NCBI RefSeq assembly: GCF_018397995.1 | Contig: NZ_BBQH01000017.1 | Span: 1-64,000, forward strand | Direction: 5' to 3' | Length of the DNA: 64,000 nucleotides | Origin: Rhizomonospora bruguierae | Lineage (GTDB): Bacteria; Actinomycetota; Actinomycetes; Mycobacteriales; Micromonosporaceae | In this document: piece after piece, positions 48,250-57,591 of the stretch | Position numbering within the stretch: the stretch's first letter is position 1 | How the letters are laid out: each line of letters opens with the position of its first letter | The notes under the pieces: model-generated | Database searches by the model: none | What the model was told of the DNA's origin: nothing | What the model saw: the letters and a program-made list of their open reading frames with translations, nothing else | Program-made: the position numbers and the translations under genes

Positions 48250-49064
48250 CGAGGTTCCTCTCCGATCGTGGCCGCGAGGCCGGCCAGGTCCCCGGTCACC
48301 GGGGTGAACCGGGCGAGCGTGTCCGGGTCGTGGCCGGGGACCAGGTGCTGGATCTGTCCGTCGCGGAGCATGGCGCGGATGCGCTCGAAGCCGGCGTACA
48401 TGTCGATCAGGTTGGCCACCTGGGTGAACGGCATGCTGCGCTGGTACTCCTCGTAGTAGTGCACCGAGTCGGAGGCGAGCAGGACGACCCCGGCGTCGGT
48501 GTTCACGGTGACCACGCTCTGCCCCGGCGTATGCCCGCCGATCCGGACGACCCGCACGCCCGGCGCCAGCTCCACCTCGTCGGCGAAGGTCCGCAGCCGG
48601 CCCGCCCGCTCGGCCTGCCGCAGGTGGTCCAGTTCGGTGTCCTCGACGGAGTGGTGCAGCAGCGTCCGGTCCGCGTACGGGCCGGTCCAGAACTCGTACT
48701 CGGCGGCGGCGATGGTCAGCGGCGAGGCAGGGAACAGGTCGAGGTTGCCGATGTGGTCGTAGTGGGCATGCGTGACCACGACGGGGGGTCCGGCGGCCCG
48801 GTCCACCCCGAGGGCGTCGAACGCGGCCGCCGGGTCGAGCAGGGTGGTGCGCCGGCGGCGGGCGCCACCGGCCGCCGAGAATCCGGTGTCCACGACGATG
48901 GTCCGGTCGGCGTTGCGGATGACCCAGAAGAAGTAGTCCATCCCGATCGGGCCGTCCGGCTCGCCGTAGAGGTGGTGGTTGAGGTAGACGTCGCTGCGGA
49001 CGGTCTGGCGGGTGCCGTACTTGACGATCGTGACCTGATACCGGTCGGGGGCGGCTGTGGTCAT
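48246..49064 (-). CDS. Metallo-beta-lactamase-fold hydrolase 1 (AHL-lactonase-like)
   Basis: 272 residues. Zinc motif THAHYDHIGN, third His in GGHTPGQS, Asp in LLASDSVHYYEEY and the last His in VPGHDP. The layout (early WVIRN...IVVDTGF) matches N-acyl-homoserine lactonase-type lactonases. In a catabolic operon, opening of a lactone or ester is the likely job rather than quorum quenching. ATGA overlap with the DUF6282 gene, the same neighbour its paralogue at 60.6-61.6 kb has nearby. Confidence 0.85.
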   Translation of the reverse strand: MTTAAPDRYQVTIVKYGTRQTVRSDVYLNHHLYGEPDGPIGMDYFFWVIRNADRTIVVDTGFSAAGGARRRRTTLLDPAAAFDALGVDRAAGPPVVVTHAHYDHIGNLDLFPASPLTIAAAEYEFWTGPYADRTLLHHSVEDTELDHLRQAERAGRLRTFADEVELAPGVRVVRIGGHTPGQSVVTVNTDAGVVLLASDSVHYYEEYQRSMPFTQVANLIDMYAGFERIRAMLRDGQIQHLVPGHDPDTLARFTPVTGDLAGLAATIGEEPR

Positions 49065-50002
49065 GGCAGCAGCAGGTTCCCGGCGTTGGTCCCGACCAGC
49101 CGCCGGATGTCCGCCGCCGCGACGCCGGCGTCCAGCAGCCCGCGGACGGCCCGGCGGTAGAGGGTCACCGGCAGCGGATTGGTCTTCTGCCCCGAGTCCG
49201 AGGACAGCACGGTCTGCCCCACGCCGACCTCCTTGATGAAGGTCAGCAGTTCGTTGAGGTCGCGCCGGCGCTCCGGGCGGCCGAAGTACATGATGGCGCA
49301 GTGTTCGATGGTGACGCCCTGCCGGGCCCAGGCCGCCGCCTGGTCGATGGAGGCGCCGACCACGAAGCAGGGGTGGTTGACCACGATGCGTCCGACGCCG
49401 GCCTCGATGGCGGCGTCGATCAGCGCCTGCGACTCCGCGACGCCGAGGTGGCCGCAGGTCAGCACGGCGTCCTCGGCCGCGATGACGGCCAGGATGTCCC
49501 GGACCTCGGGCAGTATCGCGCCCCGCTCGTCGAGAATCGTGATGATCTCGTTCGGGCGCAGCTCCACCTCCGGAGTGGGGAAGCCCGTGTCGTGGTGCTC
49601 GTGGTGCCGGACGTGGGCGGTGGAGGACAGGGTCGGGAACCACACCATCCGCCCGCCCATCCGCAGGGCGAGTTCGACCGCGTACGGGTTGAGGCCGCCG
49701 ACCGTCCGGTTGAGCGCGATCCCGCCGTACACCTCGGTCGACACGTCGGCCAGGCCGGCGGTGCGCAGCGCCAGGATGTCGGTGACCATGCTGTGGTGGT
49801 GGGACTTGGCCACGATCGCGCGGAACCCGAACGCGGCGGCGTCCCGGGCGGCGTCGAGGATGCTCATCCGCCGGGGGAACGGGCTCGGCCCGGGGTGCTG
49901 GTGGAGGTCGACCGCGCCGGCGAGCAGGGCGTCGGCCTCCGGGTCGGGTACCTTCCGGTCCTCGTCCGCGTCGGGGTTGAACGGGTAATCGACTGCCATC
50001 AT
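49061..50002 (-). CDS. DUF6282-family metal-dependent hydrolase-like protein 1
   Basis: 313 residues from the ATG behind GAAGGAG. VDLHQHPGPSPFPRR supplies an HxH metal pair, VAKSHHHSM, CGHLGVAES, VVNHPCF and SSDSGQ further putative ligands. The pattern is that of the amidohydrolase/PHP-like DUF6282 group, which has no settled function. A second copy at 62.1-63.1 kb shares the plan but differs in detail. An ATG/GTG at 50026 is in frame but has a poorer ribosome site. Confidence 0.75.
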   Translation of the reverse strand: MMAVDYPFNPDADEDRKVPDPEADALLAGAVDLHQHPGPSPFPRRMSILDAARDAAAFGFRAIVAKSHHHSMVTDILALRTAGLADVSTEVYGGIALNRTVGGLNPYAVELALRMGGRMVWFPTLSSTAHVRHHEHHDTGFPTPEVELRPNEIITILDERGAILPEVRDILAVIAAEDAVLTCGHLGVAESQALIDAAIEAGVGRIVVNHPCFVVGASIDQAAAWARQGVTIEHCAIMYFGRPERRRDLNELLTFIKEVGVGQTVLSSDSGQKTNPLPVTLYRRAVRGLLDAGVAAADIRRLVGTNAGNLLLP

Positions 50003-50022
50003 GCTGGCTCCTTCGTTGGGCG

Positions 50023-51141
50023 TCACTCGGCCACGAGGACCTGGTTCTCGGGTCGCCAGTGGGCGACGACCGGGGTGCCCGGATCGACGGCGGCGGGGGC
50101 GCCGACGGGCAGCACCGCGCAGCCGACCGAGTCGTCGGCGAAGGCGAGTTCGAGGCGGTAGTAGGTGCCGTAGAAGGAGACATCGGTGACGGTGGCCGGA
50201 GCGGTGTTGCTACCGGCCGGCACCGACTCCTCGTCGAAGGCGACGTTCAAGCGTTCCGGCCGGACGACCACCGCCCGCTCCCCGGCGCCGGCGGCGGTCG
50301 GCCCGCCAAGTGTCCACTTGCGACCGCGCCACTCGTAGCCGTCCCCCACCCGCCGGCCGGCGAAGACGTTGGACTCGCCGAGGAACCGCGCGACGAACTG
50401 GGTCGTGGGCCGGTGGTACAGCTCGGCGGGGGTGCCGACCGCGACGATCCGGCCGCGGTTGAAGATGGCGATCCGGTCCGACAGGGTCATCGCCTCGTCC
50501 TGGTCGTGCGTGACGAAGACGAAGGTCAGCCCCAGTTCGTTGTGCAGGCGCTTGATCTCCCGCTGCAGCGACTGGCGCAGCTTGCGGTCGAGCGCGCTGA
50601 GCGGCTCGTCCAGCAGCAGCACGCTGGGGGAGAAGACCACGGCGCGGGCCAGCGCGACCCGCTGCTGCTGCCCGCCGGACAGCTCGTGCGGGCGGCGGTC
50701 CGCCATGCCGTCCAGGTCGACCAGGCGCAGCGTCTCGCCGACCAGCCGGGCCGTCTCGGCGGCGGGCACCTTGCGCTCGCGCAGCGGGAAGGCCACGTTC
50801 TGGGCCACCGTCAGGTGCGGGAACAGCGCGTAGTTCTGGAAGACCATGCCGAAGTTGCGCTTGTGCGCCGGGGTCCGGGAGATGTCCCGGCCGTTGAGCG
50901 CGATGCGCCCCGACGTGGGCTCGGTGAAGCCGACGATCATATTGAGCGTCGTCGTCTTCCCCGAGCCGCTGGGCCCCAGCAGGGTGATGAACTCGCCCGG
51001 CTGGATGTCGAGGGTGACATGATCCACGGCGGGTGGCTCGGCGGCGCCGTACCGCTTGCACAGGTCCACCAGTTCGACCCGGCCGCCGGCGCGGGGCGCC
51101 GTGGTGCGCGGGACCGTCCGCTGATCCGTGGGTGACCTCAT
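50023..51141 (-). CDS. ABC importer ATPase (PotA/FbpC-like)
   Basis: 372 residues. Walker A LLGPSGSGKTT, Q-loop FQNYALFPHLT, signature LSGGQQQRVALARA, Walker B LLLDEPLSALD, H-loop VTHDQDEAM and a C-terminal TOBE domain. Class: spermidine/putrescine, iron(III) or organic-acid importers. It powers the fused permease encoded immediately upstream (4-base overlap). Confidence 0.92.
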   Translation of the reverse strand: MRSPTDQRTVPRTTAPRAGGRVELVDLCKRYGAAEPPAVDHVTLDIQPGEFITLLGPSGSGKTTTLNMIVGFTEPTSGRIALNGRDISRTPAHKRNFGMVFQNYALFPHLTVAQNVAFPLRERKVPAAETARLVGETLRLVDLDGMADRRPHELSGGQQQRVALARAVVFSPSVLLLDEPLSALDRKLRQSLQREIKRLHNELGLTFVFVTHDQDEAMTLSDRIAIFNRGRIVAVGTPAELYHRPTTQFVARFLGESNVFAGRRVGDGYEWRGRKWTLGGPTAAGAGERAVVVRPERLNVAFDEESVPAGSNTAPATVTDVSFYGTYYRLELAFADDSVGCAVLPVGAPAAVDPGTPVVAHWRPENQVLVAE

Positions 51142-52844
51142 CGGGTGCCTCTCTTTCCGCGTCGGGCGCCGGCGACCTGTGCGAACAGGATGGGGACGCT
51201 GACCAGGAGGACCATCAGGCTCGACGCGGCGGAGATGGTCGGGTCGATCTGGACGGTGACGCTGTTGAACATCTGCACCGGCAGGGTGATCGCGCCGGGC
51301 GCCTGGAGGAACAGGGCGATGACCACCTCGTCCAGCGAGGTCACGAAGGCCAGCACGGCGCCGGACAGGATGCCGGGCAGCACCAGCGGGAGGGTCACCC
51401 GCCGGAACGCCGACACCGGGCTCGCGCCGAGGCTCGCCGCCACGCTGGGCAGCCGGGTGTCCATGCCCTGCAACCGCGCGGTCACGGCGATCACCACGAA
51501 CGGCAGGGCCAGCGCCGTGTGGGCCAGGATGATGCCGATGAGCGTGCCGTTGAGGCCCAGGCGCAGGAACGAGGCGAAGACCACGAGGGCGACCAGGATG
51601 TGCGGCACGATCATCGGCGAGAGCAGGAAGCCGTGGAGCGCGCCGCGCCACCGCGGTCGCAGCCGCATCAGGCCGAAGGCCGCGGTGGTGCCCAGCACCG
51701 TCGCGATCAGGGCGGTGAAGATGCCGACCTGAAGGGTGTTGAGAATCGCGGCGGTCCACTCCGGCGAGGTGAACAGCCGCTCGTACCAGCGCGTCGACCA
51801 CTGCCGGGGCGGGAACTGGAAGGTCTGGGCCGACGAGAAGCTCATCGGGATCACCACCAGGGTGGGCGCCACGAGGATGATCGCGACGAGGGTGATGTGC
51901 GCCCGGAGCCAGGGCCGCACGGGCGCCGACCGGTCCCGGCCGGTGCGCGCCAGCTGGCCACCGGCCGCGGCGACCGCGATGTTCTGCCCGGCCAGCCGCC
52001 GGCTGAGCCCGAGCACGACCAGCGTGACGACGAGCAGGAACACGCCCATCGCCCCGGCGCCGCCGAAGTCGAGCAGTTCCTTGGTGCGGATGTTGATCAC
52101 CTGGGCGATCATCGCGTTGCGGCTGGAGCCGAGCAGGGCCGGAGTGACGTAGAAACCCAGCGCCAGCACGAACACCAGGGACATGCCGGCGATCACCCCC
52201 GGAGTGGACAGGGGCAGGTAGATCCGGCGGAAGGCGCGCCTGCGGGGCGCGCCCAGGCTCTCCCCGGCCGCCACCAGGCGCCCGTCGATCTGCGACATCG
52301 CGCTGTACATCGGCAGCACGAGGAAGGGCAGGAGCACCTGGGTCATCGAGATGCCGACCGCCAGCGTGGTGCCCAGCAGGGTGACGTGGCCCAGCCCGAA
52401 CGGTCCCAGCATCCGCTGGATCACGCCGCCGTCCTGCATCAGCACCATCCAGGCGAAGTTGCGGGCCAGCATGCTGGTCCAGAACGGAACCAGCACGACG
52501 GTCACCAGCACGGCGCGCATGACGGGTCCGACCAGGGTCATCGCGTACGCGTACGGGAAGGCCAGCAGCACGCCGATGACGGCGACCACCAGCGCGACGA
52601 GCAGGGTCCTGCCCAGCACCCGGAGCGTGTAGCCGTCGGTGAACAGCGAGGCGTAGTTACCCAGGCCGGTGGTCGGCTCGGTGAAGCTTTCCACCACGAC
52701 GTTCAGCAGCGGAACGACGAAGAGGATCACCAGGGCGATCAGGGACGGCAGCAGGAGCAGCCACCCGGCGGCGGGTGCCCTGCCGATCCGGGCCGGGCCG
52801 AGGCGCCGCACGGGCGCCTCGGCCGTGACGGTCGGCGTGACCAT
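51138..52844 (-). CDS. ABC importer permease, PotB-PotC fusion
   Basis: 568 residues holding two complete permease units in one chain. Unit one begins AGWLLLLPSLIALVILFVVP and has the cytoplasmic EAA loop GESLGAPRRRAFRRIYLPLS. Unit two begins LVAIILVAPTLVVIPMSFSS and has the EAA loop ASLGASPVSAFRRVTLPLVL. About twelve helices in all. Normally PotB and PotC are separate proteins; the join is in the region around LARTGRDRSAPVRPWL. Starts 5 bases after the binding-protein stop. Confidence 0.88.
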   Translation of the reverse strand: MVTPTVTAEAPVRRLGPARIGRAPAAGWLLLLPSLIALVILFVVPLLNVVVESFTEPTTGLGNYASLFTDGYTLRVLGRTLLVALVVAVIGVLLAFPYAYAMTLVGPVMRAVLVTVVLVPFWTSMLARNFAWMVLMQDGGVIQRMLGPFGLGHVTLLGTTLAVGISMTQVLLPFLVLPMYSAMSQIDGRLVAAGESLGAPRRRAFRRIYLPLSTPGVIAGMSLVFVLALGFYVTPALLGSSRNAMIAQVINIRTKELLDFGGAGAMGVFLLVVTLVVLGLSRRLAGQNIAVAAAGGQLARTGRDRSAPVRPWLRAHITLVAIILVAPTLVVIPMSFSSAQTFQFPPRQWSTRWYERLFTSPEWTAAILNTLQVGIFTALIATVLGTTAAFGLMRLRPRWRGALHGFLLSPMIVPHILVALVVFASFLRLGLNGTLIGIILAHTALALPFVVIAVTARLQGMDTRLPSVAASLGASPVSAFRRVTLPLVLPGILSGAVLAFVTSLDEVVIALFLQAPGAITLPVQMFNSVTVQIDPTISAASSLMVLLVSVPILFAQVAGARRGKRGTR

Positions 52845-52849
52845 GTGCG

Positions 52850-53899
52850 TCAGCCAACCTTCCAACTGGTCCAGCGCTTCGTCAGCGCGTCGGTGTTCTC
52901 GATCCACCACTGCTTGTCCTGCTCCAGGGTGGTGCCACGGTCGGGCAGGAAGGCGTTGAACGACTTCTGCTCGTCGGTGTAGCCGACCGAGTTGAGGTCG
53001 ACGTCGAGCCGGGCGGGGGCGGTGCCGGTCAGCTTGGCGTAGGCGGCGGCCTGCTCGGGCTCGGTGACGAACGCGAGCATCTGCTGGGCCAGGGCCTTGT
53101 GCGGGGCGTTCTTCGGGATGACCAGCGCGCCGATGTCGGTGGTGTTGAAGTCCCAGACCGGCACGAGGTTGGCGCCGCTCTGCGCCGAGACGATCGTGCG
53201 CGCGGTCACCGTGAGGACCATGCTGGCCTGCTTGTCCACCAGCATCTGCTGGATCGCGCCGTAGCTGGGCGCGAAGACGATGGAACTCTTGATGGTGTCG
53301 ATCTTCTTGAAGGCCCGGTCGACGTCGAGCGGGTAGACCTGCTCCGCCGGCACCCCGTCGGCGACCAGGGCCGCTTCGAGCAGGCCGGCCTTCGGGTAGT
53401 CGAAGACGACCCGCTTGCCGGGGAACTTCTTGGTGTCGAAGAAGTCCCGGACGCTGGTCGGCTTCTCGTCGGGGTACATGTCGGCGTTGTAGCTGAAGAT
53501 GTTCGCGTACCGGTAGGTGGGCACGAAGCAGTCGCTGGTGGTCCCCGGCGGGAACTTGCCGCGGTCCAGGGCCGGATCGTCCAGCTTCTCGAACAGTTCG
53601 CCGCAGTACGCGCCGGCGTAGATCCAGCTCATGTTCGCCAGGTCCCAGATGGTCTTGCCCGAGGTCACCATCGTGCGCACCTGGGCCTGCTCGGCCGGGC
53701 TGATATTGACGAACTTGGTGCCGGTCTTGGCGGTGAAGGGCTCCTGCAGGGCCGTCTTCTCGTCCTCCTGGAACTGCCCACCGGTGCTGGCCCAGGTCAG
53801 GCTCTGCTCGTCCGCGCCCGCGGAGTCGCCGCCCACGCCGCAGGCGGATACCAGGAGAACGCAGGCCGCAAGGGCGGTGACAGTACGTAATGCCTTCAT
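52850..53899 (-). CDS. ABC importer substrate-binding lipoprotein (PotD/FbpA-like)
   Basis: 349 residues. Lipoprotein signal peptide with lipobox LLVSAC (Cys20), then a two-lobed extracytoplasmic binding protein (LTWASTGGQFQEDEKTALQE, TKFVNISPAEQAQ, WDLANMSWIY). The class binds polyamines or other small organic ions. It is the first gene of the nine-gene leftward operon and presumably captures the compound degraded by this locus. No GntR-type operator is visible upstream. Confidence 0.9.
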   Translation of the reverse strand: MKALRTVTALAACVLLVSACGVGGDSAGADEQSLTWASTGGQFQEDEKTALQEPFTAKTGTKFVNISPAEQAQVRTMVTSGKTIWDLANMSWIYAGAYCGELFEKLDDPALDRGKFPPGTTSDCFVPTYRYANIFSYNADMYPDEKPTSVRDFFDTKKFPGKRVVFDYPKAGLLEAALVADGVPAEQVYPLDVDRAFKKIDTIKSSIVFAPSYGAIQQMLVDKQASMVLTVTARTIVSAQSGANLVPVWDFNTTDIGALVIPKNAPHKALAQQMLAFVTEPEQAAAYAKLTGTAPARLDVDLNSVGYTDEQKSFNAFLPDRGTTLEQDKQWWIENTDALTKRWTSWKVG

Positions 53900-54013
53900 G
53901 CTCGTCGCCTCTTCTTGATCGGGAGTCGTCGCCTGGCTCCCGCACGGTGAAGGTGGGACGGCGCTGTCCGTCAGTGCCGTCGGGTGGGCCCGCTCCGGCC
54001 GCAGCCGGAGCGC

Positions 54014-54805
54014 TCAGTGATGGTCCGGTCCGCTGTCGAGCGGGTTGACCATCCGCCGGTTGATGGTTTCGGCGCCCCGCAGCAGGGCCCGTGCCACCGG
54101 GCTGTCGATCTCCTCGGGGACGAATTGCGCGATGTCGACGGCGGCCAGGGTCGCGACGACCTGGCCGGCCGGGTCTCGGATCGGGGTGGCCACGGCGCTG
54201 ACGCCGTCGCGGGGGCTCTTGCGGAAGGCGATGCCGGTGCGGCGTACCTCCGCCAGTTCGTCGTCGGTCGCGTTGACCGGTGGTGCTCCGTCCCGGAAGC
54301 GGTAGAAGGACTCGGTGCGGAAGGCCCAGAAGACGACCGTCTGCGCGGCGTTCGGCCCGAGGTGGCTGCCGACCGTGATCGAGACGTGCGCCGTGCGGCT
54401 GCGGTCCTCCCGCACCTGCGCCACGACCGGGCAGGTGCCGTTCCACACGCTCAGGGCGATCGTGTGCCGCACCCGGGCGCTGATGTCCGCCATCACCGGG
54501 CCGGCCAGGTCGAGGACCCCCAGCCGGGACAGGGCCATGGTGCCCAGTTCGGCCAGCAGCACCCCGAACTCGTAGTGGTTGCGGTCCCGGCGCTGGAGCA
54601 GGCCGTGGTTCTCCATCGATGCCAGGTACCGGTGGGCGGTGGATCTACCGACCCCCAGCGCCTCGGCGGCCGACACCAGGTCGATGGTCTGGTTGCCGGC
54701 GAGCAGGCGGAGCAGGTGGACGACCCGGGCCACCACCTGGAGGTCACCGCTGGCGATCTCCAGTCCGTCCGCGCCGGGGCGCGGACCCCGCGAGGTGCTG
54801 GTCAT
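54014..54805 (-). CDS. IclR-family transcriptional regulator
   Basis: 263 residues. N-terminal winged helix (VVARVVHLLRLLAGNQ, ALGVGRSTAHRYLASMENHG) and a C-terminal effector-binding IclR domain (VWNGTCPVVAQVRED, RDGVSAVATPIRD). The family senses small aromatic or aliphatic acids. The ATG at 54805 follows GGGAGG. It lies just upstream of the transporter operon and divergently from SDR 2; its likely target is the transporter promoter. CTTCCGGAAG at 54942-54951 is a candidate site. Confidence 0.9.
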   Translation of the reverse strand: MTSTSRGPRPGADGLEIASGDLQVVARVVHLLRLLAGNQTIDLVSAAEALGVGRSTAHRYLASMENHGLLQRRDRNHYEFGVLLAELGTMALSRLGVLDLAGPVMADISARVRHTIALSVWNGTCPVVAQVREDRSRTAHVSITVGSHLGPNAAQTVVFWAFRTESFYRFRDGAPPVNATDDELAEVRRTGIAFRKSPRDGVSAVATPIRDPAGQVVATLAAVDIAQFVPEEIDSPVARALLRGAETINRRMVNPLDSGPDHH

Positions 54806-54966
54806 GCGCGCCTCCCTTGCGTTCCCGGGCTGCGTTCCGGCAGCGTCCCGCATTGCGGGTTGAGCATCCGGCTATCCGGTACCGAGGAATCTAGGTGATC
54901 CATCCCCGACGGTGTCAAGATCCGGCGAGGTTTCGGTGCGACTTCCGGAAGGTTAAATTCGGTAGG

Positions 54967-54995
54967 GTGACAGCATTGTATGATCGTTCTACAAT
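54967..54995 (+). promoter_or_regulatory. Promoter of SDR 2 with GntR-type operator, copy 2
   Basis: GTGACA (54967-54972), a 17-base spacer and TACAAT (54990-54995) form a good promoter. The dyad TTGTATGATCGTTCTACAAT (operator span 54975-54995) fills the spacer and covers the -10 box, the geometry of a repressor site. This copy is the best match to the consensus of the five. Confidence 0.75.
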
Positions 54996-55031
54996 CACGG
55001 CTAGTACCGATCGGGCTAGCCGGAGGTGGAC

Positions 55032-55886
55032 ATGCGTGGACTCGCGGGCAAGGTCGCGGTGGTGACCGGCGCGGCCGGCGGCATCGGCGCGGCCACCGTC
55101 CGGCGGCTCGCCGAGGAGGGGGCGCACGTCGTCGCCGTGGACCTCGACGATGACGGCCTGCGCGCGACCATCGACGGACTGCCCACCGAGGCGATCCGGG
55201 TCCGGGCCGACGTGTCCACCGAGGACGGTGTGGCGGCGTACCTGGAGGCCGCCATCGAGCGGTTCGGCCGGGTCGACCTGCACCACCTCAACGCGGGCAT
55301 CCCCGGGTCGTTCGCCACCCTGCCCGACCTGACCGCGGCCGAGTTCGACCGGGTCATGGCGGTGAACGTGCGCGGCGTCTTCCTGGGCGCCCGCGCCGCC
55401 TTCCAGCGGTACGCCGCGCAGGGCGGGGGCGGCAGCATCGTGATCACCGGCTCGATCGGGAGCCTGCGCGGCAGCGCGGACCTGCTGGCCTACCAGACTT
55501 CCAAGCACGCGGTGCTCGGGATCCTGCGCGGCGCGGCCATGTACGGCGGGCCGCTGGGGGTGCGGGTCAACGCGGTGGCCCCGGGCATCGTGCCCACCGA
55601 GCTGTTCGCCGGTTCGCCGGACGTCGCCGGCGGCCGCGACGACATGAGCCGCCGGGCCAGCAGCACGCCGCTGCGCCGGGCCGGCACCGGCGACGAGGTG
55701 GCCGGTGTGGTGGCCTTCCTGTTCAGCGACGACGCCGCGTACATGACCGGGGAGGTGGTCTCGGTGGACGGTGGCGCCAGCATCGTGAGCACGGTGCGGC
55801 CGTCCGGCGGCGCCGGCGCCTGGGACTTCCCCGCGTACGACCGCGCGCTCTACGGCGAACGTCCGGGCGTACCGCCGGCCGGCTGA
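55032..55886 (+). CDS. Short-chain dehydrogenase/reductase (SDR) 2
   Basis: 284 residues. TGAAGGIGAATVRRLAEEGA cofactor loop, LNAG, ITGSIGSLRG with the catalytic Ser, YQTSKHA for Tyr/Lys, and SVDGGASIV near the end. ATG after GGAGG. Paralogue of SDR 1 with a longer C-terminus; both have an operator copy, suggesting steps in one pathway. Convergent with the ThDP-enzyme gene. Confidence 0.87.
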   Translation: MRGLAGKVAVVTGAAGGIGAATVRRLAEEGAHVVAVDLDDDGLRATIDGLPTEAIRVRADVSTEDGVAAYLEAAIERFGRVDLHHLNAGIPGSFATLPDLTAAEFDRVMAVNVRGVFLGARAAFQRYAAQGGGGSIVITGSIGSLRGSADLLAYQTSKHAVLGILRGAAMYGGPLGVRVNAVAPGIVPTELFAGSPDVAGGRDDMSRRASSTPLRRAGTGDEVAGVVAFLFSDDAAYMTGEVVSVDGGASIVSTVRPSGGAGAWDFPAYDRALYGERPGVPPAG

Positions 55887-55891
55887 CCTAT

Positions 55892-55907
55892 CGCCGGCCG
55901 GCCGGCG
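55892..55907. terminator. GC palindrome between convergent genes
   Basis: CGCCGGCCGGCCGGCG is a perfect 16-bp palindrome in the 25-base gap between SDR 2 and the ThDP enzyme. A second palindrome, CCGGTCAGCTGACCGG, follows at 55908-55923. Likely a bidirectional terminator. Confidence 0.45.
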
Positions 55908-55911
55908 CCGG

Positions 55912-57591
55912 TCAGCTGACCGGCAGGGGTGCGACGACCTCGATGTCGGTGTGCACGTCGACCACCACCGGGCGGCCCGCGGCCAGCGCCCGCTCCAGTG
56001 CCGGCGCCAGGTCACCCGGCCGGTCCACCCGGATGCCCAGCGCGCCCATCTCCGCGGCGATCCGGGCGAAGTCCACGTCGCGGTAGGTCCACAGCTCCCG
56101 GGACCGTTCGGTGGCCCGGCCGCCGTAGGCCCGGTCGAAGCCGCGCCTGCTCTGGTTGCCGCCGTGATTGTTGTTCACCACGGTGACCAGGCCGACCCCG
56201 CGGCGGACCGCGGTCTCGATCTCGCCGAGGTGGTAGTAGAGGCCGGCGTCGCCGGTGAAGACCACCACCGGTCGGTCCGGGGCGGCGCACTTGGCGCCCA
56301 CGCCCGCGCAGAACGCCCACCCCAGGTGGCCGGCGCTGCGCAGGTAGCTCTGCCGCGGCGTGGTGACGTCGTGGAACTGGGCCATCCACATCCCGGCGTG
56401 CCCGGTGTCCACCACCAGCACGGCGTCGCCGGGCAGGGCGGCGGTCAGGTCGCCGGCGATGCGTTCGGGCCGGACGGGCACGGCGTCGCTGGTCAGTACC
56501 TCGCGGTAGCGCGCCCGCCAGGCCGCCCGCAGCTCGTCCACTTCGGATAGCCAGGCCGAGCGGTCGGGTTGCCGGTGGTGGGGGGCCAGGGCGAGCAGCC
56601 GGGTGAGGGCCGCCTTCGCGTCGGCGACCAGCGACGCCCGCGGCGGGTAGTTGCGCCCGAGGCGGGACGGCTCGATGTCGATCTGGACGGCCGGGGTGCC
56701 CTCGGGCGGCACGGTCCAGAAGTGCGTGGTCATGCTGCCGGTGCCGGTGCCGATGAAACACACTAGGTCCGCCCGGGCGACTACCTGGTTGGCGCACTCC
56801 CGCGAGTAGGTGCCGACCACGCCCACCGAGCGCGGGTGGGTGCCCGGGATGGTGTCCTTGCCGTTCGCGGAGGTGGCCACCGGGATGCCCAGCGCGTCGG
56901 CGAGCGCCACGAGTTCGGCGCCGGCGCCGGAGGACCGCACGCCACCGCCGGCGACGATGACCGGCCGCCGCGCCGCCGCCAGCAGTCGCAGCACCGCCGA
57001 GACGCTCTCGTCGTCCGGTGCCGGGCGTACCGCGGGTGCCCGGGCGAAGGTCGGCTCCACGATCGGCTCGGCGTCGGTCGGCTCCGTGTCGAGTTGCCCC
57101 TCGTTGCCCTGGATCTGTAGGTGCACCGGGCCGGGGGCACCCGTGGTGGCGACCCGGAACGCGTGCCGCAGCATGTCCGGGAACCGGTCGGCGTCCTCGA
57201 CGGTGGCGTTGAGTTTCGTCACCGGATCGAACGCGGGCAGGTCGTCGACCTCCTGGTAGACGTGCCGGAACTTGGTGGCCGGCGAGCGGCCACCGGTCAG
57301 GGCGATCACCGGGGATCCGGCCAGGAACGGCTCGCGCAGACCGGCGGCGAGGTTCAGGGCCCCGACCACCTGTGCCGCCGCGACGCCGGGGCGGCCGGAC
57401 ACCCGCGCGTACCCGTCCGCCATGTAGGCGGCCGACTTCTCGCCGTGGGTGACGACCCGGTCGATCCGCGGGTGGTGCCGCTCCAGTTCGGCCATGGTGC
57501 GGCGCAGGATCGCCGGAACCAGGAAGACATGGGTCACGCCGTAGCCGTCGAGCATGTCCGCGACCACCCGGGCGCCGGTCCGTCGGGTCAT
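55912..57591 (-). CDS. Thiamine-diphosphate-dependent enzyme (acetolactate synthase/decarboxylase type)
   Basis: 559 residues with the three domains of the family: N-terminal pyrimidine domain with catalytic Glu in VTHGEKSAAYMADGYAR, a central domain (VIVAGGGVRSSGAGAELVAL) and a C-terminal ThDP domain with FTGDAGLYYHLGEIETA plus VVNNNHGG. It joins, cleaves or decarboxylates 2-oxoacids. Sequence alone does not separate synthase, lyase and decarboxylase. ATGA overlap with the PcaC-like gene and a shared operator upstream. Confidence 0.85.
   Translation of the reverse strand: MTRRTGARVVADMLDGYGVTHVFLVPAILRRTMAELERHHPRIDRVVTHGEKSAAYMADGYARVSGRPGVAAAQVVGALNLAAGLREPFLAGSPVIALTGGRSPATKFRHVYQEVDDLPAFDPVTKLNATVEDADRFPDMLRHAFRVATTGAPGPVHLQIQGNEGQLDTEPTDAEPIVEPTFARAPAVRPAPDDESVSAVLRLLAAARRPVIVAGGGVRSSGAGAELVALADALGIPVATSANGKDTIPGTHPRSVGVVGTYSRECANQVVARADLVCFIGTGTGSMTTHFWTVPPEGTPAVQIDIEPSRLGRNYPPRASLVADAKAALTRLLALAPHHRQPDRSAWLSEVDELRAAWRARYREVLTSDAVPVRPERIAGDLTAALPGDAVLVVDTGHAGMWMAQFHDVTTPRQSYLRSAGHLGWAFCAGVGAKCAAPDRPVVVFTGDAGLYYHLGEIETAVRRGVGLVTVVNNNHGGNQSRRGFDRAYGGRATERSRELWTYRDVDFARIAAEMGALGIRVDRPGDLAPALERALAAGRPVVVDVHTDIEVVAPLPVS

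Noticed and set aside
48246-49064. Quorum-quenching AHL lactonase
   Set aside because: The fold and zinc motifs fit, but the operon context is catabolic; no quorum-sensing genes are near.
51033-52982. A 649-codon open frame on the plus strand over the permease
   Set aside because: It is extremely Gln/Asp/Arg/His-rich and antisense to a protein with clear membrane helices.
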